DNA of 64,000 nt from Deltaproteobacteria bacterium (GCA_016709225.1 JADJEE010000001.1:3100001-3164000); one strand, 5' to 3'. Counted from the stretch's first letter, positions 38,065-48,050 are shown. Notes: a model not told the origin generated them from the letters alone. Numbers and translations are program-made.

Positions 38065-39297
38065 CTAGTGCGCGGCCCACTGGATGGTGCTGAGGTCGAT
38101 GCCGTCTTGGACCATCTCCCACAGCGGGGACATCTCGCGCAATCGCGCGACGTTGTGGATGAGCAGCTCGGCCACGTAGTCGAGCTCCTCGCGGGTGGTG
38201 AAGCGTCCGATCGTCATGCGCAGGCTCGAGTGGGCCAGCTCGTCGTCGAGCCCCATCGCGCGCAGCACATACGACGGCTCGAGGCTCGCCGAGGTGCAGG
38301 CCGAGCCCGACGACAGCGCGACCTCCTTGAGCGCCATCAGCAGGGACTCGCCCTCGATGTACGCGAAGCTCAGGTTGAGATGGCCCGGCAGCATGTGCTC
38401 GGGCGCGCCGTTGCGCACCACGTGGTCGATCTCGCGGGTGAGCCGATCGCACAGGTAGTCGCGCAGCTCGGCGATGTGCGCGGCCTCGGCCGCCATGCCC
38501 TCGCGGGCGATCCTCGCGGCCTCGCCGAAGCCGACGATCGCCGGCACGTTGAGCGTACCGGAGCGGTTACCCCGCTCGTGACCGCCACCGTGGATCTGCG
38601 GCGCGAGCCGGACCCGCGGCTTGCGACGGCGCACGTACAGCGCGCCCACGCCCTTGGGCCCGTAGATCTTGTGGGCCGACATGCTCGCGAGGTCGATGCA
38701 CATCGCGTCGACGTCGATCGGCACCTTGCCGAACGCCTGGGTCGCGTCGGTGTGGAACAGGACCCCGCGGGTGCGACACAGCTTGCCGATCTCTGCGATC
38801 GGCTGGATCACGCCGGTCTCGTTGTTGGCGAACATGATCGACACCAGCGAGGTGTGCTCGCGCATCGCCGCCGCCAGCTCGTCCATGCGCACCAGGCCGT
38901 CGCGCCCGACCGGCAGGTACGTGACCTCGACGCCGTCGCGCTCGAGGTGCTTGCAGGTGTCGAGTACGGCCTTGTGCTCCGTCGCCACCGTCACGACGTG
39001 CTGCGGTCGGCCCTCGGCGCCGTGGGCGAGGTACTCGACCACGCCCTTGATCGCGAGGTTGTTGGACTCGGTCGCGCCGCTGGTCCAGGTGATTTCCTTG
39101 CTGTCGGCACCGATGGTGCTCGCGATCTCGCCGCGCGCACGCTCGACCGCCTCCTCGGCGGTCCACCCAAAGGCATGGGTGCGGCTGGCCGCGTTGCCAT
39201 ACATCTGCGTGAAGTAGGGCAGCATGGTGTCGACCACGCGCGGATCGACCGGGCAGGTGGCGGCGTAGTCGAGATAGATCGGCGTCTTCACGGTCAT
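38065..39297 (-). CDS. iscS: cysteine desulfurase IscS
   Basis: A 410-residue PLP-dependent class V aminotransferase-fold enzyme. It starts with KTPIYLDYAATCPVDPRV. The PLP pocket has TEHKAVLDTC; the PLP-binding lysine is in SMSAHKIYGPKGVGALYVRR; the persulfide-forming cysteine is in SSGSACTSASLEPSYVL. IscS takes sulfur from cysteine and gives it to IscU and other acceptors. The C-terminus, which in other bacteria contacts IscU, is present. It follows the MerR-type regulator gene by 18 bp, so they are almost certainly in one transcript. Confidence 0.96.
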   Translation of the reverse strand: MTVKTPIYLDYAATCPVDPRVVDTMLPYFTQMYGNAASRTHAFGWTAEEAVERARGEIASTIGADSKEITWTSGATESNNLAIKGVVEYLAHGAEGRPQHVVTVATEHKAVLDTCKHLERDGVEVTYLPVGRDGLVRMDELAAAMREHTSLVSIMFANNETGVIQPIAEIGKLCRTRGVLFHTDATQAFGKVPIDVDAMCIDLASMSAHKIYGPKGVGALYVRRRKPRVRLAPQIHGGGHERGNRSGTLNVPAIVGFGEAARIAREGMAAEAAHIAELRDYLCDRLTREIDHVVRNGAPEHMLPGHLNLSFAYIEGESLLMALKEVALSSGSACTSASLEPSYVLRAMGLDDELAHSSLRMTIGRFTTREELDYVAELLIHNVARLREMSPLWEMVQDGIDLSTIQWAAH

Positions 39298-39315
39298 GGC
39301 GTCTTCTCTTGGGCC

Positions 39316-39828
39316 TCACCGGCTCTCGCGGGGGCGGATGCGCGTGGGGATCGCGGGGGCGAGGTGCACACCCGCGACCAGGCTGGGTGCGGTTTGATCG
39401 GCGTGCACCGAGTCGCACGCGGCACACGAGTCGAGCTCGTGGTCGTGGGTGCACGCGCGGCAACCCTCGAGGTAGGCGAGGCTCTCGGCGAGGTCGCGCT
39501 CGAGCTGCAGCAGTCGCTCGACCTGCGAGCGCGTGTCGGCGAGCTTCGAGCGGAACAGCTCGCGCAGCGATTCCATCGCGCCAGGGCCCGAGACCGACGA
39601 CTCGACGGTGTCGATGAGCCCCTGGATCTGCGGCAGCGTGAAGCCCATGTCCTGCAGCTTCGCGATCCAGTAGACCCGCGCGACCTGATCGGGGCCGTAC
39701 AGGCGGAAGCCACCGGTCGACCGCGCCGCCCGCAGCAGGCCCAGCTCCTCGTACAGGCGCAGCGCCCGGAGGGACTTGCCGGTCTTGCGGGCGAGGTCGC
39801 CGATCTTGAGGGTCTGGGGCTCCGACAC
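39316..39828 (-). CDS. MerR-family regulator with C-terminal cysteine cluster, first gene of the isc operon
   Basis: About 170 residues from a GTG at 39828. The N-terminal MerR winged helix-turn-helix is clear (LKIGDLARKTGKSLRALRLY, then YEELGLLRAARSTGGFRLYG), followed by the long dimerisation helix (DTRSQVERLLQLERDLAESL). The C-terminal part carries five cysteines in a short span (EGCRACTHDHELDSCAACDS), which could bind a metal or Fe-S cluster. In many bacteria the isc operon is run by the Rrf2-type IscR; here this MerR protein takes that place. A MerR-type palindrome lies directly upstream of the start, so autoregulation is expected. No clear Shine-Dalgarno is present, and translation may be leaderless. 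Confidence 0.9.
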   Translation of the reverse strand: MSEPQTLKIGDLARKTGKSLRALRLYEELGLLRAARSTGGFRLYGPDQVARVYWIAKLQDMGFTLPQIQGLIDTVESSVSGPGAMESLRELFRSKLADTRSQVERLLQLERDLAESLAYLEGCRACTHDHELDSCAACDSVHADQTAPSLVAGVHLAPAIPTRIRPRESR

Positions 39829-39830
39829 GA

Positions 39831-39860
39831 ACTCTAACCCTTACGTAAGGTAAAGGTCCT
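39831..39860 (-). promoter_or_regulatory. predicted MerR-type promoter and operator of the isc operon
   Basis: Reading leftwards, AGGACC (39860-39855) fits a -35 box and TAGAGT (39836-39831) a -10 box, with an 18-bp spacer, longer than normal. Inside the spacer sits the perfect 12-bp palindrome CCTTACGTAAGG (39850-39839). MerR regulators bind dyads of this kind between over-spaced boxes and untwist the DNA. The start codon follows 2 bases after the -10 box, so the mRNA would have almost no leader, or the true start is further in. The palindrome is seen directly; the promoter assignment is inference. Confidence 0.6.
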
Positions 39861-40018
39861 CGGGCGGAGTCTGGTCCAGGACGGCGGGGGCGTCAATCGC
39901 TGACGGCCCTGGAGGGTCTCACCTGCACGTGAGGGTTAATGCAGACGCGGAAAGGCCCCCGCGGCGGGCGCCGCGGAGGCCTCTGCAAGCAGTGCGGATC
40001 CTCGAAGGCGGCCGGGGA

Positions 40019-42295
40019 TCAGCCGGGCTTCGCCGGGCGGACCGGGCGCACGCCCGGCTTGATCGGGATGACCGGCTTGACCGGCTTGACCGGCTTCTTC
40101 GGATCGGGGGTCGGCTTCGGCGGCTCGACCGGCTTCTTCGGATCCGGGGTCGGCTTCGGCGGCTCGACCGGCTTCTTCGGATCGGGCGTGACCGGGTCGG
40201 GCTTCTTCGGATCGGGCGTGACCGGATCGGGCTTCTTCGGATCGGGCGTGACCGGATCGGGCTTCTTCGGCGCCGCCGGCTTCTTCGGATCCGGCGTGTG
40301 CTTGGGCGCGACCGGCTTGGTCGGGATCTCGAGCGGCGGCGGCGGCTCGTCCGGCTTCACCCCGAGGTCGTCGGCGAGCGCCGGGTTGCTTGCGCCGGTG
40401 ACCCGCGCGAAGCCCACGGCCGCCGCAAGGGCGACCGCGCCGGTGCCCGAGCCGACCAGCGCGCCAGGACCCTGATCCCCGGCACGGGCGTGGTACGCGA
40501 ACGCCATCGGCGAGCCGGCATAGCTCGACGCGAGGGTCGCGAACTCGACCGCCGGGTCACCACCGGCGGCGACCTTGCGCGCGGCATCGAGGGCGGCCTT
40601 GCCCTCGTCGGTCGCACGGTTGCCGATGCCCTGCACTGCCATGTGCACGATCGGTGCGGTCGCACCCTCGGGCTGTGCGATCCACATGGTCGCGCTCGAC
40701 AGCGGCGCGAGCAGGGCGAGCGCAGCGTTGACCTGCGACGGCTTCACCTCGGTGGTGGTCTTGAGCGCGGCGTCGATGACCTTGCGCATCGCCGCGCCCT
40801 GCAGCGCGTCGACCGGCAGGTGCACCACCGCGCTGACCTCGTTGCGCGGCAGCGCGTCGGCGAGCTGGTGCGGCAGCGAGGCCAGCAGATCGGCCGACGG
40901 TCCGCCGCCGCCGCCCTCCAACATCTTGCCGACGTTGGTGGCGTTGGGTCCGATCGCGACCGTCATCATCTGGCCGTGGGCGAAGGTCCAGACGTCGGGG
41001 CTGAGACCGGCGTAGGACTCGAGCACGTCGAGCTCCTTCACGCCGCCGAGCGCGACGTGGAAGGCATCGACGGTCGATCCACCGCCCTGCACCTGGGTCT
41101 TCTCCCAGGTCAGCTTGCTGTCCGGCACGTCGGGCACGGCCTTGGGCAGCTTCGCCTCTTCCTTCAGGAGGTCGTCGAAGGCCGCCGGCACCGTGCTGAC
41201 ATCGGTCATGCCCATCTGCACGAAGAGCGCGCCGGGATCGACGTCACCGGCGACCACGAACTCGCCGGTGAGGCTCTTCATGGCGGTCGCGATCGACGGC
41301 GGGGCTCCGGCGGCGGCCTGCTCGATGCCCGAGGCCATGACTGCGGGGTTGACCCGCGCCCACATGAAACCCGCGCCGGCCTGGACCTGCGAGAGCGTGT
41401 TGGCGGAGCCGGGCTGCAGCATCGCCTTGAGCGGCGCGGTCTGCTGGTTGTCGGGCATCGCCATGGCCACGTGGACCAGGCCCGGCAGCGTCGCGATCGC
41501 GAACGACACCGGGGTGCCGTCGGCATCGATCGCCCCCATCACGTTCGACTCGTCGAGATCCACGCCCGGCAGTCGATCGCCGAGCAGCTTGCGGATCGGC
41601 GCCGGATCGGTCGCGGGCTTGTAGCCGTCGAGGGTGGCCTGGTCCTTCGCGCAGGCGTTCCATCCAGCGTGGCCGTCGAGCGCCTTGCAGCTGGCGAGGT
41701 CCTTGGGGGTCTCGCCCATCGCGGTCGCGAGGTCGATGATTGCGGTCGGCTTGTCGGCCGCGAACACGAGCACGGCCTTGTCGGGCGCATACTCGATCAT
41801 CAGGCCGCCCTCCTGCGGTCGCAGGCCGGCGGTGGCGATCGCAGCGATGACGGCGTCGATCTTGGTCTTGCCCTCGGCGAGCTTGGCCTTGGCCTGCACG
41901 AGGTCGGTCGGGGTGCCGGGCTCGGCGGCCAGCGACGCGAGCGGGCCCTCGAGGAACTTGGCTTCCTCTTCGGCATACTCGGCGAGCACCGAGGCATCGC
42001 GCACGATCATGAACTGCGCCTTGTCGTCCGGGACGAACGCCAGCATCGCGTCGAGCCCCGACAGCATCGGCGCCACCGGGATCGGCGCGGCCTCGACCGG
42101 CTTCTCCTCGGGCTTCTTGTCCTCGGCCTTGGCTTCGACGGGCTTCTCCTCGGCCTTCTCTTCGGTCTTGGCCTCGTCGGTGGAGTCTTTCTTGCCGGTG
42201 AGTTCCTCGATCTTGCTGCAGCCGGGGACCGCAGAGGACATGAGGAAGATCAACGAAAGCGGCATCGCGACGCCGCATCGCCTGGTGGGGAGCAT
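40019..42295 (-). CDS. lipoprotein with Lys/Glu-rich linker and Pro/Lys repeat tail
   Basis: The product is 758 residues from the ATG at 42295 (another is at 42307). MLPTRRCGVAMPLSLIFLMS is the signal and SAVPGC the lipobox. Residues 30-70 are charged (EEKPVEAKAEDKKPEEKP). The central 550 residues are a globular alpha/beta region of unknown family; it mentions no recognised motifs but has many repeats of similar hydrophobic spacing, such as LPGLVHVAMAMP and APIVHMAVQGIG. The final 95 residues are repeats of PDPKKP units, 13- and 10-residue types, and end in Lys/Arg/Pro. The tail could span the cell wall or bind acidic polymers. Only the C-terminal part of a longer open frame (to 45337) is this gene. 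Confidence 0.87.
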   Translation of the reverse strand: MLPTRRCGVAMPLSLIFLMSSAVPGCSKIEELTGKKDSTDEAKTEEKAEEKPVEAKAEDKKPEEKPVEAAPIPVAPMLSGLDAMLAFVPDDKAQFMIVRDASVLAEYAEEEAKFLEGPLASLAAEPGTPTDLVQAKAKLAEGKTKIDAVIAAIATAGLRPQEGGLMIEYAPDKAVLVFAADKPTAIIDLATAMGETPKDLASCKALDGHAGWNACAKDQATLDGYKPATDPAPIRKLLGDRLPGVDLDESNVMGAIDADGTPVSFAIATLPGLVHVAMAMPDNQQTAPLKAMLQPGSANTLSQVQAGAGFMWARVNPAVMASGIEQAAAGAPPSIATAMKSLTGEFVVAGDVDPGALFVQMGMTDVSTVPAAFDDLLKEEAKLPKAVPDVPDSKLTWEKTQVQGGGSTVDAFHVALGGVKELDVLESYAGLSPDVWTFAHGQMMTVAIGPNATNVGKMLEGGGGGPSADLLASLPHQLADALPRNEVSAVVHLPVDALQGAAMRKVIDAALKTTTEVKPSQVNAALALLAPLSSATMWIAQPEGATAPIVHMAVQGIGNRATDEGKAALDAARKVAAGGDPAVEFATLASSYAGSPMAFAYHARAGDQGPGALVGSGTGAVALAAAVGFARVTGASNPALADDLGVKPDEPPPPLEIPTKPVAPKHTPDPKKPAAPKKPDPVTPDPKKPDPVTPDPKKPDPVTPDPKKPVEPPKPTPDPKKPVEPPKPTPDPKKPVKPVKPVIPIKPGVRPVRPAKPG
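40091..40270. repeat. tandem 39-bp and 30-bp repeats encoding a Pro/Lys tail
   Basis: Two near-identical 39-bp units (40091-40129, 40130-40168) encode the 13-residue PVEPPKPTPDPKK type. They are followed by three 30-bp units (about 40171-40260) that encode the 10-residue PDPKKPDPVT type. Both units are whole codons, so copy number can vary without a frameshift. Confidence 0.85.
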
Positions 42296-42529
42296 GGTGC
42301 GGAGCATACAGGCAGGCGGTGGCCCGCGGTAGGGCGGCCGCACGTGATGACGAAGTCTGGACGATGCGCGGCTGTGACCCGCGACGGCGGTTTCGTTCGG
42401 CATGGGTCCATGCGGACGCGGGTAGATCGGAGGCCGTTGCCCGTGCGTCGACACCCGTCGCCGCGCGTCCGCCAACGGTGGACCTGCCGCACCCGAACGC
42501 GGTAGCGTTGGGGCGCGGGAGCATTGTCC

Positions 42530-42994
42530 ATGGGCTTTTCGGAGAAGATGCGCGACAGCCTCGGCGCCGAGGGGGCGAGGATCGAGGTCGCAGCCCCGGA
42601 GCACGCAGTTTCGCCGGGCGACACCGCCACCATCCACGTCGCGATCGTGGGCGGCACCAAGCCGGCGGTGGTCGATGCCCTGGTGTTGCGCCTGGTCGAG
42701 GCCGACCGCCACTGGCGCGACGAGCAAGGCGCGACCCTCAGCGAGGCGGAGGTGGGGACCCGCGACGATCGTTCGCAGCTCACCGCGGGCTGGACCCGCA
42801 ATACGCTGTTCGAGCGCCGAATCGAGGTCGGCGTCACGGTCGACCCCGGCGCCCGCCACGAGCTGACCGTGGAGCTCGCCGTGCCGACCGCGTGCCGGCC
42901 CTCCGACCCCGCGTGCAACCACGCGCTGCACGTGCAGGCCGACATCAAGGGCCAGATCGATCCCACCGGACAGGCGCGACTCAAGGTCGGCTGA
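42530..42994 (+). CDS. Spo0M-like (SpoOM, arrestin-fold) protein
   Basis: A 154-residue protein beginning MGFSEKMRDSLGAEGARIEV. The N-terminal motif, then PEHAVSPGDTATIHVAIVGG and VDALVLRLVEADRHW, match the SpoOM family, which has an arrestin-like beta-sandwich. In Bacillus subtilis Spo0M affects sporulation; in other bacteria its role is unclear. Full-length SpoOM proteins are longer (about 250 residues), so this is a short version that ends after the first domain. It is divergent from the Lys/Pro lipoprotein gene with 234 bp between starts, and lies before the MYXO-CTERM protein on the same strand. Confidence 0.82.
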   Translation: MGFSEKMRDSLGAEGARIEVAAPEHAVSPGDTATIHVAIVGGTKPAVVDALVLRLVEADRHWRDEQGATLSEAEVGTRDDRSQLTAGWTRNTLFERRIEVGVTVDPGARHELTVELAVPTACRPSDPACNHALHVQADIKGQIDPTGQARLKVG

Positions 42995-43108
42995 GGGCGC
43001 GGTCGCACCGGCGACCACGCCAGCCCACCCGCCATGGCCCTCCCGCCGTGGCCTCCGGGGGATCGCTGCGATTGCAGGCGCGCGGCGCTGCGCCGTACGA
43101 TCGCGAAC

Positions 43109-44443
43109 ATGGCTTGTCGTTCGAAGGTGTGGGTGGTTCGCGCCGCTCGGGTCGTGACCGCCGCGACGGTACTGTGCATCGCACGACCGGCACACGCCGA
43201 GCGGGTGGTGTATCTCAACCTCGATCCGCAGGCGCTCAACTCGGGCGCCGGCAACGACCCTGCGCAGAACTCCCACGCGACCACCGGCTTCGTGCCGGGG
43301 TCGATCGGCGGCTGGCCGACGCTGTCGGATACCGACCGCGCGCTGCTGCTGCACTGGTTCAAGCAGGCGACGGTGCCGTTCGACATCCGCTTCGTGCTCG
43401 ATCGCCCAGCGGTCGGGACCTACGACATGCTGGTGTTCGGCTCCGAGGCCGACAACACCGCACTGTTCCCGTCGCTCGGGTGCTCGCCCGCGATCGGCCT
43501 GGCCGACTGCACCGACACCGACGCCGAGGACATCTCGTTCATGTTCTGGGGCTGCATGCCGGCCGCGCAGCAGGACGAGCTCGAGCGCGTCGCCTTCTAT
43601 GGGCTCACTGCGATGGGCTTCAGCTGGGGCCTCGAGAACCTGGTCGGCACCGGCCAGATCATGGGCTCCTACAGCCTGACCGGACTCGAGTTCGGCAGTG
43701 TGTGCACGGCGATCTCGGGCACCTCGCAGTGCACCCACAGCGGATGCGGGGCCAGCCAGCAGAACTCCACCACCGACCTGAACGGCGTGATCGGACCCCG
43801 CGTCGACGACGGCCCGCCGGTGGTCACGATCACCGCACCGACGAACTACGCCATCGTCGATCCCGAGCTCACCATCGCGGCGACCGTCGACGACGCCTTC
43901 GGTGGGGTCGCCGTCGCGCTCGAGGTGGTCGAAGCGGGCCAGTCCCTCGACGACGACGTGCCGCCGCACTCGTGGCACCTGCAGGCGATCCCGGCCGGCA
44001 AGTGGACACTGCGCGTGACGGCCACCGATGCCGACGCGAACGTGAGCATGCAAGAGGTCGTGGTGTGTGTCGGTCTCGACGAATGCAACGATGAGGTCGG
44101 CGGCAGCAGCAGCGGTGGTGGCAGCTCGTCCGACGGCGGTGGTGCAGACACCAGCACCGGCGCCGCCGAGACCACCACCGGCGAGGCCGCCAGCTCGAGC
44201 GACGGTGGTGGGAACGACACCGGCGGGGCGGTGACCGGCGTGGGCACGACCGTCACCACCGGGGGCTTCGGCGGCGGCGATGCGGCGCCGGGCTGCGGCT
44301 GCACGAGCGACACACGTGGTCGCGCCGGCGCGTGGGGCCTGGCGCTGCTGGTCGCATGCACGCAGCGCCGACGGTCCGCATCGCGCCGTGGCGGGAACGG
44401 CCGCGGGAGGCCGCCCGTCGGCGCCCGCGGCACCAGCTGCTAG
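43109..44443 (+). CDS. secreted pseudo-metzincin with MYXO-CTERM-like sorting tail
   Basis: The product is 444 residues from the ATG at 43109. A signal peptide ends at PAHA (about residue 30). The N-terminal 200 residues resemble a matrixin-like metalloprotease, but the zinc site is replaced: the position of HExxHSWGLEH reads TAMGFSWGLEN (about residue 167-177), followed by an IMGSY Met-turn (about 184). A beta-sandwich (VTITAPTNYAIVDPELTIAA) follows, then a Ser/Gly/Thr-rich linker and a C-terminus with GCGC, a hydrophobic segment (AGAWGLALLVAC) and RRR, which fits a MYXO-CTERM sorting signal. The convergent gene overlaps its stop codon in CTAG. A protease fold that is now a binding protein is inferred. 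Confidence 0.82.
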   Translation: MACRSKVWVVRAARVVTAATVLCIARPAHAERVVYLNLDPQALNSGAGNDPAQNSHATTGFVPGSIGGWPTLSDTDRALLLHWFKQATVPFDIRFVLDRPAVGTYDMLVFGSEADNTALFPSLGCSPAIGLADCTDTDAEDISFMFWGCMPAAQQDELERVAFYGLTAMGFSWGLENLVGTGQIMGSYSLTGLEFGSVCTAISGTSQCTHSGCGASQQNSTTDLNGVIGPRVDDGPPVVTITAPTNYAIVDPELTIAATVDDAFGGVAVALEVVEAGQSLDDDVPPHSWHLQAIPAGKWTLRVTATDADANVSMQEVVVCVGLDECNDEVGGSSSGGGSSSDGGGADTSTGAAETTTGEAASSSDGGGNDTGGAVTGVGTTVTTGGFGGGDAAPGCGCTSDTRGRAGAWGLALLVACTQRRRSASRRGGNGRGRPPVGARGTSC

Positions 44444-44919
44444 CGCTGCCCGTCGGCCGCGATCGCAGCGGGCGGGTCGGCCTTCGGCCCCTCGCGCACG
44501 AAGGTCCAGTCGCCGGCGCCGGCGTTGCTGCCGTCGCCGCGCCCGAACGAACCCGTCAACGCGGAGCTGTCGCGGTTGACCAGCAGCCACCCCGCTCCGC
44601 GATCGCCACGGCCGTCCTGCCAGGTGAACTCGACGAGGTTCGAGGCCTTGCGCTCGCCGTCGGGGCCGGCGATCTGCACGTGCGTCATGTTGAGCACGTA
44701 GCGGCGCTCGATGGCATCGGCGGCGAACAGCCCGCGGTAGCGCATGGGCGCCAGCTCGTCGACCACGAAGTCCCCCGCGACGCCCGCGATCTCGCCGTGC
44801 CAGCGCCCCGCGACCGTGACCGGCTCGGCGTAGAGCTCCGCAGGTGGCAGGTCGGGGGTCTCGGTCTTGTCGCAGGCGGCCGTCATCAACGCCAGCCACA
44901 ACCAACGCGGGCTCACCAT
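44440..44919 (-). CDS. small lipoprotein, last gene of the sigma/kinase cluster
   Basis: A 159-residue protein. From the ATG at 44919, MVSPRWLWLALMTAAC is a lipoprotein signal with lipobox MTAAC. The mature part is a beta-rich domain (for example VTVAGRWHGEIAGVAGDFVV and SALTGSFGRGDGSN) without cysteines, of unknown family. An AAGGAG ribosome binding site is 10 bases before the ATG, inside the preceding gene, whose stop it overlaps by 7 bp. It is therefore co-translated with the TPR membrane gene and probably with the kinase. A GTG at 44925 is the alternative start. Confidence 0.78.
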   Translation of the reverse strand: MVSPRWLWLALMTAACDKTETPDLPPAELYAEPVTVAGRWHGEIAGVAGDFVVDELAPMRYRGLFAADAIERRYVLNMTHVQIAGPDGERKASNLVEFTWQDGRGDRGAGWLLVNRDSSALTGSFGRGDGSNAGAGDWTFVREGPKADPPAAIAADGQR

Positions 44920-45650
44920 CGCCACAGCACTCCTTGCAGCAACGCCGTCGTGCGTCGGGCACGACGTTGTGCCCGCGCGCCGCGACCGAGCGTCGCGAGT
45001 CGCACGGTGCCGGCCACGAGCAGCGCCGCACCGACCGACACCAACGCCGCCGCCGCGACGCTGAAGCGTCGCGCACGATCGAGGTGTTGCGCGAAGGCGC
45101 CGTGCTCGGTCGATCCGATCGCGGCCCGTCGCTGGCTCGCCATGCCGCCGTAGAGGCCAGCGCCGACGAGCAGCCCCACCCCTCCGATCGCGACCAACGA
45201 CAGCCCGAGCGCATCGTCGGCCGGACGCGGTCGCGGGGTCGGCTGCGGCGGCGTGGTGGTGCCTGCGTCGTCGTCGTCCCCGCTCGCCGGCGGCTGCTCA
45301 CCGCAGGCCGCGATCGCCTCACGCGCTGCGCGGGCACCCGCGGCCGGCGGCGCGGCGTCGAGGTAGAGCCGATAGAACTCGACCGCCGTGTCGCAGTGGC
45401 CGTCGGCGCGCTCGATCTGCGCGCGTGCGTAGAGGAACTCCGGCCAGGGCTCGATCATGTATGCGCGCGCGATCGCTGTGCGTGCCGCCCGGTAGTCGCC
45501 GGCCTCGAAGTGGTGCAGCGCCTCCTCGGCGGCCGCGGCCGCGGGTCGCGACGGTGTGCCGTCGTCGTCGGCGATCCCGGCGGGATCGAGCGAGGGTCGA
45601 GTCGGCGCCGGCGCGAGCGCGACGGCCACGGCGAGCAGGTGCGCGGACAT
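44913..45650 (-). CDS. membrane protein with TPR-like repeat, linked to a Ser/Thr kinase
   Basis: A 245-residue protein. It begins MSAHLLAVAVALAPAPTRPS with a signal peptide. Residues about 40-105 are helical and TPR-like (ALHHFEAGDYRAARTAIARA, YMIEPWPEFLYARAQIERAD), then a Pro/Asp linker and two hydrophobic helices near the C-terminus (LGLSLVAIGGVGLLVGAGLY and FSVAAAALVSVGAALLVAGT). It starts 3 bp after the kinase stop and overlaps the following lipoprotein gene. It may anchor or sense for the kinase; no known family was identified beyond TPR-like. Confidence 0.82.
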   Translation of the reverse strand: MSAHLLAVAVALAPAPTRPSLDPAGIADDDGTPSRPAAAAAEEALHHFEAGDYRAARTAIARAYMIEPWPEFLYARAQIERADGHCDTAVEFYRLYLDAAPPAAGARAAREAIAACGEQPPASGDDDDAGTTTPPQPTPRPRPADDALGLSLVAIGGVGLLVGAGLYGGMASQRRAAIGSTEHGAFAQHLDRARRFSVAAAALVSVGAALLVAGTVRLATLGRGARAQRRARRTTALLQGVLWRW

Positions 45651-45653
45651 CCG

Positions 45654-47243
<1,590 letters not shown>

Positions 47244-47324
47244 CCCTCGGCCCCAGCATACGATCGCCGCCGGTCGCAAGGCGAGCCGTCCCGTCGACGC
47301 CCCGCGCGCGGGCGGGCGCTGCCG

Positions 47325-47981
47325 CTAGCGCGGGCGCTTGGTCGGCACGTGGGCATCCGCGAGCGATCGCGTCCAGCCCTCGAGATCCGCGAGCAGCGCA
47401 CTGCGCGGCGACTCCGGCCCGCCGAGCTGGTCGACGTAGTAGCGCAGCAGCTCCCGCGCTCTCGCGAGACGCGTCGTGACCGTGCTGACCGGCACACCCG
47501 TGGCAGCGGCGACCTCGCCGGTGCGCAGGCCCTGCCAGTAGAACAGCTCGACGGTGAGCTGCAGCTCACCCGACAGCTGCGCGAAGGCGATGAGCAGCAG
47601 GTGTTGCTCCTGGCGACGCCCCACCATCGCCGAAGGTGAGGTCCGCGTCAGGTTGTCGTCGACGTTGCGCTCGAGCATCGACTGGAAGCGAGCATGGGCT
47701 CGCAAATGCTTGAGCAGCTGGTTGCGAGCGATGCCGAACAAGAACCCGCGAAAGCTGGCATCACCGCGGAAGCTATCGAGCGCCTCGACGCACGCGAGGA
47801 AGGTCCGCTGCGTGAGATCGTCGGCGCCCTCCGGCAGCCGCCGCGCGAAGAAGGCGTGCACGCTCGCGTAGTGGCGCGCGAACAATTGTCCGCCCGCGGT
47901 CTCGTCACCGCCCCGCCACGCCCGCAGCAGCGCGAACTCACCGTCGTCGGCCGCGTTGCCGTCGCCGTCCCCCGTCACCAT
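47325..47981 (-). CDS. ECF-type sigma factor, first gene of the kinase cluster
   Basis: A 218-residue sigma-70 family protein with region 2 (ADDLTQRTFLACVEALDSF and FRGFLFGIARNQLLKHLRAH) and region 4 (FYWQGLRTGEVAAATGVPVS and TVTTRLARARELLRYYV). Region 2 carries GADDLTQR where most ECF factors have DAEDLVQE, like the sigma factor at 31206. It is followed by a kinase gene 81 bp away and has no anti-sigma partner. Just upstream of its start are TGTGACA and TACGCT on the minus strand with an 18-bp spacer, a possible promoter. The divergent lipoprotein gene starts 69 bp away. Confidence 0.92.
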   Translation of the reverse strand: MVTGDGDGNAADDGEFALLRAWRGGDETAGGQLFARHYASVHAFFARRLPEGADDLTQRTFLACVEALDSFRGDASFRGFLFGIARNQLLKHLRAHARFQSMLERNVDDNLTRTSPSAMVGRRQEQHLLLIAFAQLSGELQLTVELFYWQGLRTGEVAAATGVPVSTVTTRLARARELLRYYVDQLGGPESPRSALLADLEGWTRSLADAHVPTKRPR

Positions 47982-48050
47982 CCGCCGTAAAAGCGTACTC
48001 CCGGTCGACCACGCTTGTCACAGGCGCGGCCGATCCGCGACCATGGCGCG

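Noticed and set aside
40091..40270. Tandem repeats considered as a CRISPR or regulatory array
   Set aside because: Units are contiguous, have no spacers and encode a Pro/Lys tail in frame.
40019..45337. A single 1772-codon minus-strand frame
   Set aside because: Only the part from 42295 to 40019 has a signal peptide and normal composition. The rest is antisense to the Spo0M-like and MYXO-CTERM genes or out of frame with the kinase cluster.
47992..48022. TGTGACA and TACGCT boxes as an autoregulated ECF promoter
   Set aside because: There is no matching pair before the other kinase/sigma module, and the spacer is longer than usual for ECF promoters, so it is noted only as possible.
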